The notes below the pieces were generated by a model. The model saw nothing but the letters and a program-made list of their open reading frames with translations. It did not search any database and had not been told where the DNA came from. 64,000 nt of DNA, taken from assembly GCA_029339195.1 (NCBI GenBank), contig JAPTJF010000004.1, forward strand, positions 434,001 through 498,000, read 5' to 3'. This document shows, piece after piece, positions 31,496-42,623 of this stretch. Position 1 is the first letter of the stretch, and every line of letters begins with the position of its first letter. Source of the DNA: Micractinium sp. NFX-FRZ (Eukaryota; Chlorophyta; Trebouxiophyceae; Chlorellales; Chlorellaceae). The position numbers were made by a program, and so were the translations under genes.

Positions 31496-33480
31496 ATGGT
31501 AAGTGCTGCCGGGCGGGAGGCCGCTATAAAGAAATGTGCGGATGACCAAACAACTGGCTTGGGGGCAGGACAGTGGCGAGGGAAGGACGCCCTACCTGCC
31601 GCCGCCCGCCCACCCGCCCACCCGCCCGCGTGCACCTCCCGTGTGCTCGCGCCACACGCCCGTTTCCGCCACGCCACCCGCAGATCCGCTTCGTCCTGCT
31701 GCTGAGCCGGCAGGGCAAGGTGCGGCTGGCCAAGTGGTACACCACGCTGAGCCAGAAGGAGCGGGGGAAGATCACCAAGGAGGTGACGGCACTGGTGCTG
31801 GCCCGCCAAGCCAAGCTGTGCAACTTTGTGGACTGGAAGGACCAGAAGGTGGTGTACAAGCGCTACGCCTCCCTCTACTTCATCGCAGGCATCGACCAGG
31901 GTGGGTGCTGCAGCTGGGAGCGGCCCGGGGCACGGTGTGGGCACCAAGGGAAGGCTGCACGGTGCGCATGCCCGCTGCACCGTGCTGCTGCAGGCACCTG
32001 AGCGCTGGTAGCGTGGGTGCTGCGACGCCCCTAGCGCAGCTGCAAGCAGAGGGATGCAGGAACATGTGGCAGGGCAGCTCGCTTGTTCAGGTTGATTGGC
32101 GGTGCTGCAGGCTGCAACATGGGGCTGGGTGGTTGTTGCTTCCCTTGGCGGGGCCCATGCATGGTAGCATGGCCGCCAGCACAGCTGCGGCAGGCTCTGC
32201 AGCCCTCACGTAGCTGCCGGCGATTGCAATGTGGCTGGGGTGTTGAAGTGCAGCGCCGGTGTTCGCGGGTGCCCCCCATGCGCACACCGCCTCGTCTGAG
32301 GGTGTTCTGCCGCCACCAGGGAGCAGCGCTGGTGTCGGTCGTAGAAGTCCAGTCAGCCAAAGGGCGGTTTCTTCCACCCATTTGTGTGCAGATGACAACG
32401 AGCTGCTGACGCTGGAGATCATCCACCAGGTGAGGGCAGGCAGTGCTGCAGGCAGGCCGCGCTGGCATGCGGCCCGCCGCTGCAGAGGCATGCTTCCGCT
32501 GTGGTGCCCCTCCCCCCTGCCATGATGCCAGCCGAGCAAACCTGCTCCCTGCCAGCACCCACCAACCCAAGCCCACCGTCTGTCCGCCCTGCCCTGCCCC
32601 GCCCCGCCCTGCCCCCCATCAGTTTGTGGAGGTGCTGGACAAGTACTTTGGCAACGTGTGTGAGCTGGACCTCATCTTCAACTTCCACAAGGTGCAGAGG
32701 GGCGCTGCTGCCGACGCGTTGCCGCCGAATGACGGTTGCGCTGGGCGGGGGAGCCGAGGGCGGGCTGGGTCTGTGGCGGGTGGGGGACCCGTGGCGCAAG
32801 GCGGGGGGCAGGAACGACTGGGCCGTCGAGCTTAACCCAAGTTCAAACAAGGCCCCTTCCCCTGTGCCAGGGACCACATCGTCTTGAACGAGCTGCTGCT
32901 CACCGCACCCGCCTCCTATGCTCTTTTCTCACTCTCTGGCATGTGTGACCTTCCGAACCCCTCACCTTTGGCTGCTGCTCACCCCACCCGACTCTCACAT
33001 TGCTTCCTCACCCCCTGCCCCACCCTGTGCCACCTCACCACCGACCAGGCCTACTTCATCCTGGACGAGCTGCTGCTGGCGGGGGAGCTGCAGGAGACCA
33101 GCAAGAAGGCGGTGACGCGCGTCATCGAGGCGCAGGTGGGCGCAGTGCCCGGGGCGCAGTGCGCAGAACCTGATGGGCTCGTGGGGTAGGAGACGCACTG
33201 ATATGTCCCGCTTCTCTGCCTGCCCGGCCACGGCTGTGTCCTGCTGCTGTTTCTGCCGCCCCCCTGCAGCTGCCGTTCATGCCCCGCCCTGTCCTGGCCC
33301 CCTTGCCTGCTTTGCCCAGTTGCTCATGCTGCTGCACTGACCCACCCACCCGCCCCGTCCCTCCCGCCCCATGCCACCCCACCGACTGCTGCCCCCTTGC
33401 AGGACCAGCTTGTGGAGCAGGTCAAGGCGGGCAATGTCAGCGAGGACAGCTTTGCCTCCTTCTCGGGACCACGCGGCTAG
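31496..33480 (+). CDS. AP-1 clathrin adaptor complex, sigma subunit
   Basis: Small subunit of the AP-1 adaptor that sorts cargo at the trans-Golgi network and endosomes. Exons: 31496-31498 (only the ATG is coding), 31684-31900, 32392-32429, 32623-32691, 33049-33135, 33403-33480; 163 aa, typical for the family (about 160). The reading begins [20 protein letters not shown] and continues with [49 protein letters not shown] and [13 protein letters not shown]. These are the sigma longin-domain signatures, and [12 protein letters not shown] points to AP-1 rather than AP-2 (EVHYRRYAGLFF) or AP-3. The start rests on ATG|GTAAGT spliced to CCGCAG|ATCCGC, which restores the conserved MIRF N-terminus. 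The intron before exon 5 carries a decayed copy of exon 5's start. Confidence 0.95.
32862..33086 (+). repeat. Decayed copy of the 5' end of AP-1 sigma exon 5
   Basis: The intron stretch 32862-32912 ends in CGTCTTGAACGAGCTGCTGC, which closely matches the true exon start at 33049 onward (ATCCTGGACGAGCTGCTGCT). It has a CCAGG-type junction in front. Confidence 0.7.
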
Positions 33481-34500
33481 CGCGGCCGGCAGCCCGCACC
33501 TGACAGCCCAGGGGCACGACCCCTCGCCTCCAGCTTGGCCCCTGCCGCGGGCGGCTGGCAGCCCCACAGAGCACAGGTGCAGCTGTGCTTGGCGGGCCCG
33601 GCTGGCGCCGCTGACTGGCGCTGACCGCTGTGCTTGGCAGGCAGGACGTTTGCCGCTTGCCAGTGCAGATGGTGTGGCAGCTAGCCCGTCGGCCTCCCTG
33701 AGCGCGCCCTGGCCGAGGCGGCTGCTGCTGGGGAGGCAGGTGCACAGCCCTGCCGTGCCGACAGACCTTTGGACCTGTAGGACAATACGATTTGAGAGCA
33801 CATAGTGATGGACCCTCCTTCTCGTTTATCTGTATCATTACTCTGTACTTGCCGAAGGATTCAACAGCCATGCCGAGCTATGCAGCCGCTTGATTGTGAG
33901 CAGCGGAAGGAGGGCGTGGTTGGTGAGATTGAAGCAGGTTCACAACATTCGCTCCCTGCAGTGGCATAACAAATACGGAATCTGACACCTACAGGGCACG
34001 GTGAAAAGCGACGGCATTTGCAAGGCAAGGTACAGCAGTGTGTGCAACGATAGGGCTGGGAATAGAGGGCCTGGTCGCCGCTGCGACGAGGTGGCAACGA
34101 GAGCAAAGGTGTGCAGCTGCTGGGCGCCTGGTGGCGGCAGGTGGCACACCACCTGCTGTGCCTGGCCGGTTGGGTGGGCCAACCGCAGCAGGCACACGCA
34201 TCAGTGACAGCCTCTTGATAGGTGTGCTTCAAGGGCCCTCCTCCCCCGCCATTAACTGCCTCTCCTGCCACCACCACCACACCCACACCGACCACAACCC
34301 TGCAGCACCACCCAATCCCTGCCTTCCAGCCATGCACCCAAGCTGCCACCAGCCAATCACGCAGGCACCTGCCACCAGCGGCAAATGCCTGGAGGTATCC
34401 TGAGCTACGTGCACTTGAAAGACACGCGCTTGGCTGCACGTCCGGGCATGTGCAGTGTGTTTAAGCAATCATATGCATATCGTACAAGGATGTGTTGGCA
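33481..34500. other. Convergent 3' region, AP-1 sigma / unknown membrane protein
   Basis: About 1 kb between facing stop codons, so it should hold both 3' UTRs. No conserved coding segment and no clear TGTAA on either strand were found. Confidence 0.5.
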
Positions 34501-36310
34501 TCACAGAAGCAGCACCAGGATGATAGACCACACCAGCGAGCTCAAACAGAACAGGTCCAGCCCCCAGCTCCCCGAAAGCGGCAGCGCAGGCCATAGGTTG
34601 TGCTGCGCTTCCGTCTCCTCCTCTTCCGCCGCCGCTGCCCCGCGCTGCCAGCCCCCTGCCGCCCGCCGTCGCTGCGCTTTGTACAGCGTCCAAGACTGCC
34701 GCTCCATGACACACAGTGCCGCCAGGGGCATCGCCACCCCAAAGAACACAATGGACCAGCAATTGACGGCGAGGCAGTGCGACATGGGCGCGAACTCGGG
34801 TGGGGGCGGCGGCAGGGCCGGCGGCGGCATGTGGATTAGGGCGGCACTGCAGCAGGGTGGGGTGGGGGGCAGCGAGGGGAGCGGTCAGTGCAGCACAACG
34901 CTGCCTGCCTGCACTGCCCACCCCGTGCCTACAGCCCACGGCCAGCCCCACTCCTGCCCAGCGCTCACTGTGTCGCGGCAATGATGCCGTGCAGTCGCTT
35001 GAGAGGCTCCGCCACTCCAGGCGCCTCCAGCGCGCGCACACACAGGCTGCGGCTGGTGAGCAGCGGGAAGAGCGCCGTCAGTGGCACCGCGCCCAGGCAC
35101 CAGCGCGCGGGCAGGCGGCCGTGCATGAAGTAGAGGGCGAGGTAGAAGGCGCTGTTGCCGACGAGGAACATGAGCAGCAGCATGAGGGCGTTGTTGCGAT
35201 GAAGGGTGAAGATGTTCAGGGCGCCGTGCATGACTGCGGGGGAGGGGGGCGGGGCGGGGCGGGGAGTGCGGTGGGTGGTGGGCGGGCGGGGGAGATGGCG
35301 AAGAGTGCATCTGTGGCTGGCGCCTGCAGGCACGCGGCGCGCCCTTGCCTCCTGCAACAGGCACGCTGTTGGCAGCACCCCCCCCAGGCAGGCTGAGGGG
35401 ATGAGAAGCAATGCCCGCCACGGACCCCTTTTTTTTGAGGAAGAAGAGAAGGAGGGCAAACCCACCGAGGTAGTTGCACACAAAGGCCATGTGCAGCGTG
35501 GCGGCCGTGTAGACCGGCTCCCGGTGCCTGATGTACACGGCGGGACGCAGCATGCACAGCAGGGCAAGGCCCTCCGCCACCAGCGAATGGGACAAGCCCA
35601 CCAGGGCCAGCGCTGAAGGGAAGAGTGAGCGGGGCGGGGGGGCGGGGGAGTGGGGCAGGCAGGTGCACATGTTCATGGCAGCAGCAGCAGTCCGGAGTGG
35701 CTACTGCCCGCTGCTGGGGAGGCCGGGGCATGCTGACGTCAGCAGCGACTGCCTGGTTGGCGGGGGGGGTGACCGCAACTGACAGTCAACTGGCTGACCA
35801 GGGCGGTTAAAGGCAGTATAGGCCAGGCCAGCAGGCCAGCAGGTATCATGGCCAATCAAGCAGCCCGGAGGGGAACATGTCCGGGACTGTGGCATGGGGG
35901 GTGTACCGGATAAGCGGACAGCTAGGCGGCAGTGACGGCGGGCGTGGGCACCCACCCCAGTCCCGCTCAATGCGCCAGGTGCGGAGGTACATGTAGAGGA
36001 TGATCATGCGTGAGGCCAGCTTCATGGCGCCCACGTCAGTAATGGTGCCCTGGCTGTTCATGGCCCTGCAAGACAGGAGGGAGGCCGGCGGCGTTGGCGT
36101 CGGCGGGAGGAGGGCCCACCAACAGTGGTCCTTGTTGCCCGCACCGAGGCAGGAGACCGAGGCGACACGAATGCTCGCAGATGGTGATCATATGCCGGCA
36201 TAGGTGAATCAACGTGCCTGCGAAACGCGGCCGCCTCGCTGCCAGGCATACTGCGCACGCTTCTGTAAGCGGATGGCGCTCTCTGCTTGTAGGCCGCCAG
36301 TGGAAGACAT
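34501..36310 (-). CDS. Unrecognised multispan membrane protein
   Basis: I do not recognise the family. Exons: 36310-36252, 36065-35956, 35612-35466, 35233-34969, 34846-34501; 308 aa with consistent phases. About six or seven hydrophobic helices are visible: LVGLSHSLVAEGLALLCML, TLHMAFVCNYL, a long one around ALMLLLMFLVGNSAFYLAL, CLGAVPLTALFPLL, WSIVFFGVAMPLAALCV, and finally SSLVWSIILVLLL just before the stop. Between the last two helices is a basic/acidic loop (KAQRRRAAGG, then EEEET), and a PPPALPPPPP segment sits in exon 5. Exon 1 is the weakest part: it depends on donor GCA|GTATGC at 36251. Translation could instead begin at the ATG in exon 2 (36061). It is probably an alga-restricted membrane protein. 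It lies in tandem with the MFS gene but 925 bp away. Confidence 0.7.
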
Positions 36311-37235
36311 GGACGACTTTCTAAGGTAGTGGCATGTGTCACGAGATGCGCAGAACACAGGGCACACAAACCCCGGCCGCCGGCTGCAGAGCAAAGAACC
36401 GCGTGCGGTCTTTGTTAATAATCTCAAGATGGCTGTTATGCATCAGTTCCACCCCATGGTGTGAAAACTTGTGGCTTATACTGACGGGCTCCTGCGGGTT
36501 GTTTTAGCACAAGCCCTGTACAACGGACTGCAGGAGCCAGCCGGCTGTGCAGGGGGGCGGCGGCAGTTGAAACGCCCTCCAGCTGCACCTGTGACGGCAG
36601 TGCTCAGCTGTATGGCCCCCTTTTCACTCACTGCTGCTGGTGTGTGCAACCTCACCAAGACTGAGCTATGATAGAAGGGCGCCATGGGCGCAGGTCAAGC
36701 CCTATGCACACCCCAAACACAAAACGTCAGGTCAAGCTCGGCTAGCTAGCTGGTGATGCCAGCACATGCGGGGCCGCTGCACCTGTCTGCAGCAGCACAG
36801 CCAGCACCCAGCAGTAGGAGGACGGAGGGAGATCAGGGGCAGCACCCCGTGCATGTCACGGGAGGCGTGAGGGGGCGGCCTCCTGCCGCAGCCCCAATCG
36901 CAGCCTGCTCCTCTCTGCATGCATATGCCCAGGTGGCCAGCTGGCCACCACCTCTTCCCCCTGCCTGTGGCCTGGCCCCCCAGCCCCCCGCGCGACAACA
37001 ATGCTGTGAGCAGCATGTGCCAGCTGGGCACCGGTTCAGTCCCAATTCCTTCCATGACTGTACGGTGCAAGTTATGTCACACACACTTATGTCACACACG
37101 CTTAATTCACGCTAAGCACGCTGTGCCACACACGGTGTGGCATTCAAGCATGTGCAGCTATCAAGGGGGGGCTTGCGCTGTGCTGTGCAGCAGCCGGCGG
37201 TGGCTGTGCAGAAGGGACAGAGCGGCGGCTGGCAT
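36311..37235. promoter_or_regulatory. Spacer: MFS 3' UTR and promoter of the unknown membrane protein
   Basis: 925 bp between two minus-strand genes. Contains a short repeat (TTATGTCACACAC twice, about 37070-37100). No coding exon or TGTAA signal was recognised. Confidence 0.45.
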
Positions 37236-40200
37236 CTAGAGTGCTGGCAGGGAGCGGGTCACTGACTCGGGTCGCTTGCGCACCACGGCTGGCTCCAACT
37301 GCACCGACGCCACTGGCACCTCCTCTGCAGGGCAAACAAGAGAGCGAGCAGATGGGAATGAGTGGCCCATGGGTTGAGTGGTCGTAAAGGTAAGGTTTGG
37401 AAGGACAACACGTGCTGCTTCCTTTCCAAACAATGCTGGGGCGGCACGTCGAGCGCTGGCACCGGCAGCCGGGGGGGCATGCCCGCCCACCAGCGACCAA
37501 ATAAAAACATCTTGTATGCGGCCTCCTCCTCAATTCTATCATAGCTCTCGCATGCTCAGTACCCCACACTGGGAGAAAGAAGACATGACGGCGCTGGTGC
37601 ACACAGCCCACCCACCTTCTCCGCCGCGTCGCAGCGCCCTCCGACGGTCCCGTGCATGCGTCCAGTGCAGCGCTGCACAGCACCCCGGGGGGTGGGGGAT
37701 GGGGCAGGTTCGGGGGCTGCAAGCATCCGGCCGGCAGGCCGGCACACAGGCGTATGCCCAGCGGGCCTTACCCAGGGCGGCGCCACTCCTGACTGGCACA
37801 CCATACCGCCCTCAACATGAGCTCCGCCACCCACCCACTCGCCCACCCATCCACTCCCTTGGCGGCCGCAGATGTGGGGCACAGGGATCAGCAAGGCGTC
37901 ACGGCTGCCCGCAGGCCACCGACTCGCCCACCCACCCAACCCCTTGGCGGCCGCATACGTGGGGGGAGAGGGACCCAGCAGGGCTTCCCATCATGGCTGC
38001 CCACTTCCTGACACACCCATGCCCCACCCGCGTCCCTGCGGTGCCCCACCCGCGTACCTGTGTAGAAGAGGAGGCAGAAGAACCAGGGCACCACCATGCA
38101 CACCAGCAGCGCGCTGCTCAGCGCGGCCATGTTGTCGTTCGCTGCACCGCTTGTTGGGGGAGGCATGACAGCGCCAGGGGTGAGTGGCAGGCCAAGTGAG
38201 GCGGGCAAGGCAGGGAGACGGGCAGGCATGGTGGGCGGAAAGACAGGCGGGCGGGCGGGAAGACAGGCGGGCACACGGCAGGCAGGGAAGCCCCTGCAGG
38301 CAGCCTGCAGAGAGCCCTTGACGGCAGGGCTTCTCACCTGCCCGTGCATCCCCTCCCCCGCCGGTGAGCACCCCTCGGAACCCAAACACACGCTCAGCTG
38401 CCAGGCCGACCAGCGGCGCCCCCATGGCACCGATCGCGCCCTGCATGCCAGCAAGCGCCAGGAAGGGGCGGCATGGGCAGAGGGTGTGGCAGCAGGTGCA
38501 GTGAGGTGCCGGTGCTGGGCCGTCACCCTGCAGCATTGCCTTGCCTTGCCGGAGCGGCACGAGTGTGGAAACGTATCGCTTCTGCCCCCCCCCCCCCCCC
38601 TGAGGCCCCTCGTGCTCTCCCAAAGGAGCCATCAAAGCCGGTCGATGGACCGCCCCCCAGCCTGCGGCCAACCCGAGCCTCCCCACGGGCCTTCCCTTCA
38701 AAGAGCAATCACAAGCATCCGTTTCAAGAGATTTACAAAACCAATATGTCCCCTCTCATCCAACAACCCCCTGGAGCACACCCTGGGGTAGCGCTCAAGC
38801 GCACTCACACACACTGGCATTGCCCTCCCCCCCCGCCCCCCCGCCCCACACCTCAAAGGAGCGGTCGAAAGCGTAGATGGTGCTGCGCTGCTGCTCCGGC
38901 ACGAGCTCCGCAAACAGAGCGCTGTTGTTGCACCCGCACCAGCTGCAGGCGCAACCAGGGGGAGAGGGGGGGGGCACACGGCAGTGGTGGGCACAGGGGA
39001 GGGGGGCAGGGGGCGCCAAGCCGGCGCCCGCCCAACAGGCAGCAGGTGTCGGGCACACCAGTGGTTGGCAAGGTGGGGCACAGAGGGCGCCTGCGCGGGG
39101 CCCGCCTGCCCGGCAGGCAGCGGTTAGCCGGCACGTCAGTGGTGGGCAACGCAGGCAAGCAGGGCGCCCGCGCACTGCCCGCCCTACAGTACGGTTTGCA
39201 GCTGGACAAAACGCAAGCAGCCTCTGGCAGCCAGGCAGGCGGCCTGCAGCACAGCGGGGGCGCTTGCCTGATGGACAGGCCAAAGAGGAAGAGGGAGGCG
39301 CCGTAGAGGGGGGAGTAGCCGCCCATGTTTGGACCCACGGGCAGCCCTGCAGCGGCGGGCGGGAGCGGGCGGGCCAAGGTGGGATGGGGAAGTGTGCATC
39401 GGCAGGTCACAGGAAAGTGCAGAGGCAGCAGCAGTGTCGGCCCGCCCCCCGCTGCACCGGCCACCGCCCCCTCCTGGTGCCCATGCAAGCTTGCACCATG
39501 GTTGTCCCCAGCTGATTTCAATCCAGCCAGCCTTGGCTTGCCCCACCTTTAAGCGGAAAGCAAGACACAACCTTGAGCAGGAGGGGCGACCCACCATTGA
39601 GCACGAAGGAAGGCACACACACACACACTCACACACACACAACCGGCCTCTAAATGGAGGGAAGGACACACCTTTGAGCAGGACAAAAGACATGGGCAGG
39701 CCGAGGAGCACCGACAGCTGGCTTGTGAGGATGCGGCCGTTGGGTGAGCTGGGCAGCTTGCGGGCCATGCGGTCGCCCAGGGTGCCCCCTGCGGGGAATG
39801 TGGGATTTGCCAGAGTTGCTCTAGGCTGGCAAGAGTGGTTGTGTGCATCGGGCCGTTCACCCTAAGCACTTCTGCCAGCTCAGCGGCACAGCCACTTTGA
39901 GCACCGCTGCCAGCTCAGCGCATCGCAGGCAGCACAGCCAACACAGCGCATGGCAGCCAGCTCAGCCGAGCACTGGCCACCTCGGCGCTCACCCAGCAGG
40001 CCCCCTAGCGCGCAGCCAAAGCTGAAGGTGGCCATGAGGCCCGCCGCCTGCAGGTCGCTAAACCCCAGCAGCTGCAGCCAGGCAGTGAACCAGACCATGG
40101 CCTGCCAGGGCACAGACCCCACAATGCCCTGCGGGGCAGGATGAAGGGCAGGGCAGGGGGCAAGGGACGGGGCAGGGGGTGAGGCGGGGCAGGGCAGAGG

Positions 40201-42623
40201 CTGACGTACACAGCGCCGGGCTGCTCCCGCTGCAGGACGTGGCGAACCCGCTCTGCTGCCTTCCTGCCATGAAGCAAGCATGGAAGGGGCACACCTGCTT
40301 TCAAGCCGCTGGCCTCGCCCCCCACCTGTCCTTCACAAACCGGGCTGAGCCCTTAGCCCAAATCACTTGCCTGGAGCACGATGATTTGGAAGGACCGGAT
40401 GCGCAGCACCGAGCGGATGTCGGCCCACACCTGCCGGAGCTGCATGGGCCGCCCTGCGCCCGCCGCAGCCGCCTTGAGCGGCGGCTTGGAGGGGGAAGAT
40501 GAGGAGGCTTCCAGGTCAGTGCTGCCGCCGCTGCCGCCGCCAGGGTGGCGCTCAAAGTGTGATCCCCCACCTCCTCCTCCTCCTCCTCCTGCAGATGCAG
40601 CAGCTGATGCAGCTGCAAAGGGGCTGGCGGGGGGGCCGGAGGCGCCGCTGCCGCCGCGCAGCAGCGGCGGCGCGTGCTGGCGGCCGCCGTGCAGGCTGGG
40701 GTGATGGTACAGGTGGCGGGGATCCACTGCGTATTTGTAGACCAGCACTGAGGTGATGACGGAAATGGCGGCAACCTGCAGGGGGGCAGCAGGCGGAGGG
40801 AGGCGGGCGTTGGGGGCCGCCAGCGTCATGAAGCGTCATGAATCATTGCTACTGAGAAGAGCAAGAGGCGACAGCTGCCAGGGCGGCCACATTCTGGGAT
40901 GCAGCCCCGTCTTCCCCCCAGGGGAGCCTCACCAGGTGGAAAGCAAAGCGCCAGCCCTCGATGCCCAGCGGGCGCATGCCGCCCACGTTTGTCGCGTAGA
41001 AGGCCCCCGCCATCCCCCCAAGCGAGGCTGCAACATAGTGGGAAAGCAACAGGAAACTGAGGCAAGGTCGGCCTGGGGCCACGGCACACCACAGCACACC
41101 CGGCAGACTCATCACGTCTGATGCGCTGCCCCGCTTTTCCCGTGCAGCACACACACAACACAGTGCAGCACAGCACAGCGCAGCGCAGCACAACACAGCA
41201 TATCATAGCGCAGCGCAACGAAGCACAGCGCACCCGTCAGGCTCATCATGCCAAACGCGTTGCCCCGGGTCTCGGGCGGGTGATAGTCCGCAATCATGCT
41301 GCTCACGCAAGGAATGACCAGGGCCAGCCCAAACCCATTCACTGCACAGGGAAACAAATGGGAAGGGCGAGGGACGCTGACCGAAAATAAAGGGGAGAGG
41401 CAGAAGTGCTTCGGGACGGGTGGGATGGGACAGGCAGGGGTGCAAGGGAGGCAGCAGGGTCGGCCCGCCCCCCCCTTGCTGCACCCCCACCCCTCTGCCG
41501 CCCCTTCCCACCAACCCCACCTGCCCACAAACGGACGCCCGGTCCGGCCCAGCAACCGGCGCACGCCCCTTGCTGCTGCCGTTTCCGCAGCTCAACAAAC
41601 GCTGTAACTCCCGGTTCACCTGCATGTGACGCTGCCGCCTGCGTCCCCCGCGGCAGGCCCCAGTGCCGCTGGCACCGCCACACCACACACACAGCTGGCA
41701 GCGCTGCCATGTGCAACCCTTGCCCACTGCGCACGACATACGGCACCCTCTGGCGCTCCCCTCCCATCCGCCTGCACATGATACACCATACCCTCTGGCG
41801 CCCACTTCCCACCCGCCCCACCTGCGCACGACACCATGGCTTGGCCCAGTGACTGGCTCAGCCCAATGGCCGCGGTCATGACGCCCCACAGCATGCAGCC
41901 GGCGGCCACGACGTATGACCGGTCGTAACGATCCCCAATGATGCCGCTGAATGGCGAGGTGAGGGCCTGCAGCGGGCCAGGAGCGAGGGAGAACAGCACA
42001 CGATTGGAAGGGTAGCACAATGTAAGGTTCTGGCACGATGGGGGTCAGGGCCTGCTGCCCAGGGAAGGAGCCAACACGCGGTGCAGAGGTGGGACCTCTG
42101 CCTCCTCGGTTTCAACAGCTCAGAGCCGGCTGGCGCGGCACCGCTGCCACCATGCGCGCTTCCCGCCGCCCGCCCGCGGCCCGCTGCCCCTGGCTTGCCT
42201 GTACCAGCGCTCGGCACAGCGTGAGGGTGCCCAGCTGGGAGAGGGAGGCATTGAGGGAGTGCCCAATGAACATGTACACCTGCAGAGGGTGATTGCGTTC
42301 AGGAGGGCAGCAGGGCCAAGCAGCGCAGCGCGGGTGTGAGCAGGGCGGGGATGCCGGCGCAGGATCATTTGCCAGTGGGAAGGCGGCGGGCGGGCCGGCT
42401 GCGGGGCAGCAGGAGCAAGAAACCCGGCCGCACAACGTGAGGGTGCGCGCACAACAGTGTGCCAGGCGGCCGCACGTACTGCTGGCAGGATGCCCTCGTC
42501 GGCCCGCTCCACAATGCTGGCAAGATTCATGAGCACTGTTGTGACGGCTGCCCGGCGGGCGCCCACAGCGGCGGCAGCGGCCTCGGCGCCGCCGCTGCCA
42601 GCGGGCCCTGGGCTGCTGCCCAT
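37236..42623 (-). CDS. Major facilitator superfamily transporter (plant/spinster-like)
   Basis: Exons: 42623-42480, 42279-42199, 41966-41822, 41341-41234, 41027-40933, 40775-40371, 40128-39993, 39788-39672, 39346-39268, 38942-38852, 38440-38338, 38141-38058, 37324-37236; 558 aa. MFS features: VLMNLASIVERADEGILPA before the first helix, the motif-A loop SGIIGDRYDR, NGFGLALVIPCVSSMIADY, GIEGWRFAFHLV, PWQAMVWFTAWLQLLGFSD, GGTLGDRMARKLP (second motif-A loop) and FAELVPEQQRSTIYAFDRSF. The order matches plant MFS proteins of spinster-like type. The substrate is unknown. The central TM6-TM7 loop (exon 6) has an unusual insert of about 90 residues rich in Gly, Ser, Ala and His with a run of nine Gly. 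Introns 2, 6 and 9 are GC-AG. The first ATG in the conserved frame is used; CTCTGTGCAG just upstream could mark an earlier exon, so the N-terminus is uncertain. Confidence 0.88.
37840..37960. repeat. 85-bp tandem repeat in MFS intron 12
   Basis: The landmark CCTTGGCGGCCGCA occurs at 37857-37870 and 37942-37955, 85 bp apart, with similar CCCACCCACC flanks. Confidence 0.75.
38970..39180. repeat. About 77-bp tandem repeat, three copies, in MFS intron 9
   Basis: The landmark CAGTGGT(G/T)GGCA recurs at about 38982, 39059 and 39137, followed each time by a GGGCGCC-type block. Diverged tandem copies inside the intron that starts with a GC donor at 39267. Confidence 0.7.
41095..41276 (-). repeat. 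Copy of the 3' end of MFS exon 4 with donor
   Basis: The true exon end (41234; ETRGNAFGMMSLTG with donor GTGCGC) is copied about 130 bp into the intron at 41095-41145 (EKRGSASDVMSLPG with donor GTGTGC). An AGCACAGCGC-rich tract (41145-41225) fills the gap. Confidence 0.8.
41720..41850 (-). repeat. Tandem copies of the 3' end of MFS exon 3
   Basis: The real border at 41822 (ATGGTGTCGTGCGCAG|GTGGGG) is followed by two related blocks about 48 bp apart (41766-41815 and 41720-41768; GTGTATCATGTGCAG and GTATGTCGTGCGCAG). The intron stays open in the exon frame across these copies. Confidence 0.65.
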
